From Sphingobacteriaceae bacterium (GTDB lineage Bacteria; Bacteroidota; Bacteroidia; B-17B0; Aurantibacillaceae): a DNA stretch of 22,652 nt. Numbering within the stretch: the stretch's first letter is position 1; every line of letters begins with the position of its first letter. Position numbers and translations under genes: made by a program. Below the pieces are notes generated by a model. The model did no database searches. It was not told where the DNA came from and saw only the letters and a program-made list of their open reading frames with translations. The DNA lies in contig JAHEYE010000037.1 in the NCBI GenBank assembly GCA_023251695.1, forward strand, positions 1 to 22,652, written 5' to 3'. Shown here in pieces: positions 21,866 to 22,652 of this stretch.

Positions 21866-22652
21866 ATGTTATCACCTGTCATACACCGCTGGATTTTTTT
21901 GTTTGGTATCTGCATTATGGGAGGCGCTATGTTGTTCGGTGCCGTTCCTACCAGCATACCGCAAATCATACTTTTCAGTAATTGGGTTTTTGAAGGCCGC
22001 TATAACGAAAAATGGTTACTCCTCAAATCAAACAAAATATTCTGGATACTGAGCGCTGTGTTTCTGATGCATATTGTGGGTTTACTTAATACTACCAATA
22101 ACCAAGCCGGCTTCAGTGACATTGGCGTTAAAGTACCATTAATGTTATTGCCGCTTGTTTTTTTCAGTTCAAAACCACTTGGTAAAAAGGAACTCAATCT
22201 TTTGCTCAGTCTTTTTGTTACCGGCATTGTATTAAGCAGTTTTTGGTGTGCTTATTATTATTGCAAGCATGAAATAACCGACATGCGGCAGATTTCGAGG
22301 TTCATGTCGCACATCCGTTTTGGTCTTTTCATTAACCTGGGCATTTGCACGTTGGTTTATTTCTATATGGAAAGCAAAAAAACCATCGATAAAATTATTT
22401 CAGTATTGCTTATTATTTATCTATTGTGGTTCATGCTCAATTTCGGATTGGTAACCGGTTTGCTGATGTTCGGTCTTGTAAGCGCAGCTTTTGTATTTTA
22501 TCTGATCATTAAACAAAACATTAAAATAAAACTCGTTGGCTTTTCAGTTTTGGTGATTGGAGCGGTTTGTGGGATGCTATTTATCAGAAAGGAATGGAAA
22601 GAAAATATTTTTATTGATTCTTCTGCGGCAAATACCCTAAAACAAAAATCTC
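21866..22652 (+). CDS. O-antigen ligase/polymerase-like membrane protein (partial)
   Basis: The frame opens at ATG 21866 (MLSPVIHRWIFLFG) and runs off the right edge, with 262 codons visible. It holds about seven or eight membrane helices and the segment RFMSHIRFGLFINLGICTL, which I associate with Wzy/O-antigen ligase (Wzy_C) proteins of Bacteroidota. The ligase loop, where the catalytic residues sit, is beyond the window. Such enzymes polymerise or attach surface polysaccharide at the periplasmic face. The family call is moderate because half of the protein is missing. Confidence 0.7.
   Translation, partial: MLSPVIHRWIFLFGICIMGGAMLFGAVPTSIPQIILFSNWVFEGRYNEKWLLLKSNKIFWILSAVFLMHIVGLLNTTNNQAGFSDIGVKVPLMLLPLVFFSSKPLGKKELNLLLSLFVTGIVLSSFWCAYYYCKHEITDMRQISRFMSHIRFGLFINLGICTLVYFYMESKKTIDKIISVLLIIYLLWFMLNFGLVTGLLMFGLVSAAFVFYLIIKQNIKIKLVGFSVLVIGAVCGMLFIRKEWKENIFIDSSAANTLKQKS

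Noticed and set aside
1..22652. Mobile element or prophage origin of the arsenic island
   Set aside because: No integrase, transposase, terminal repeats or tRNA-adjacent attachment duplication were found around 7270-10124.

Overview
This is a stretch of a Bacteroidota chromosome. The evidence is AT-rich DNA, several matches to the Bacteroidota promoter (TTTG about 18-20 nt before TAnnTTTG), TPR proteins fused to LytS-type kinase or SpoIIE-type linkers, a DUF4476 protein, an M61/PDZ metalloprotease and many secreted proteins whose signal peptides end in SQ or GQ. The order within the phylum cannot be resolved from this sequence. I saw no integrase, transposase, CRISPR array or rRNA.

Layout. 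Bases 1-3815 (minus strand) hold a signalling operon: a kinase-less TPR/TM protein, an eIF1/SUI1-like protein (YciH family), a TPR/TM/LytS-type histidine kinase and a response regulator cut by the left edge. Divergent from it, 3857-7221 (plus) carries an M61 glycyl-aminopeptidase-like protease and three small membrane proteins, the last three each followed by a hairpin terminator. Bases 7270-10124 form an arsenic/metal island. An arsR-arsC-aquaporin-sigZ operon starts at a near-perfect operator palindrome that overlaps the arsR start codon. It faces a convergent 44-residue protein with 15 cysteines, and beyond that lie a 110-residue protein with 11 cysteines and a 46-residue membrane-anchored peptide with 7 cysteines. 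Bases 10169-13429 hold a DUF4476 protein, a probable outer-membrane protein, a TPR protein that stops just where a SpoIIE phosphatase domain should begin, and a convergent secreted protein. A tRNA-Phe with its own promoter follows. Then comes an envelope cluster (coaX, an outer-membrane barrel, lptC, a small membrane protein), an ABC permease with a membrane-protein partner, recQ, a convergent secreted helical protein, and the start of an O-antigen-ligase-like membrane protein cut by the right edge.

How it fits together. The most distinctive part is the arsenic island. ArsC would reduce arsenate to arsenite. The aquaporin has a hand-aligned selectivity filter that is wider than that of E. coli AqpZ, and could let arsenite out. 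ArsR would sense arsenite. The ECF sigma factor SigZ has a cysteine-rich tail and could add a second regulatory layer. Three small cysteine-rich proteins next door could buffer metal or metalloid in the cytoplasm and at the membrane. No ArsB or Acr3 pump is encoded here. The roles of the cysteine-rich proteins and their membership in the same regulon are inference. A second, genome-style observation is that several genes have a TAnnTTTG element only 4-8 nt before the start codon, which predicts leaderless or nearly leaderless mRNAs.
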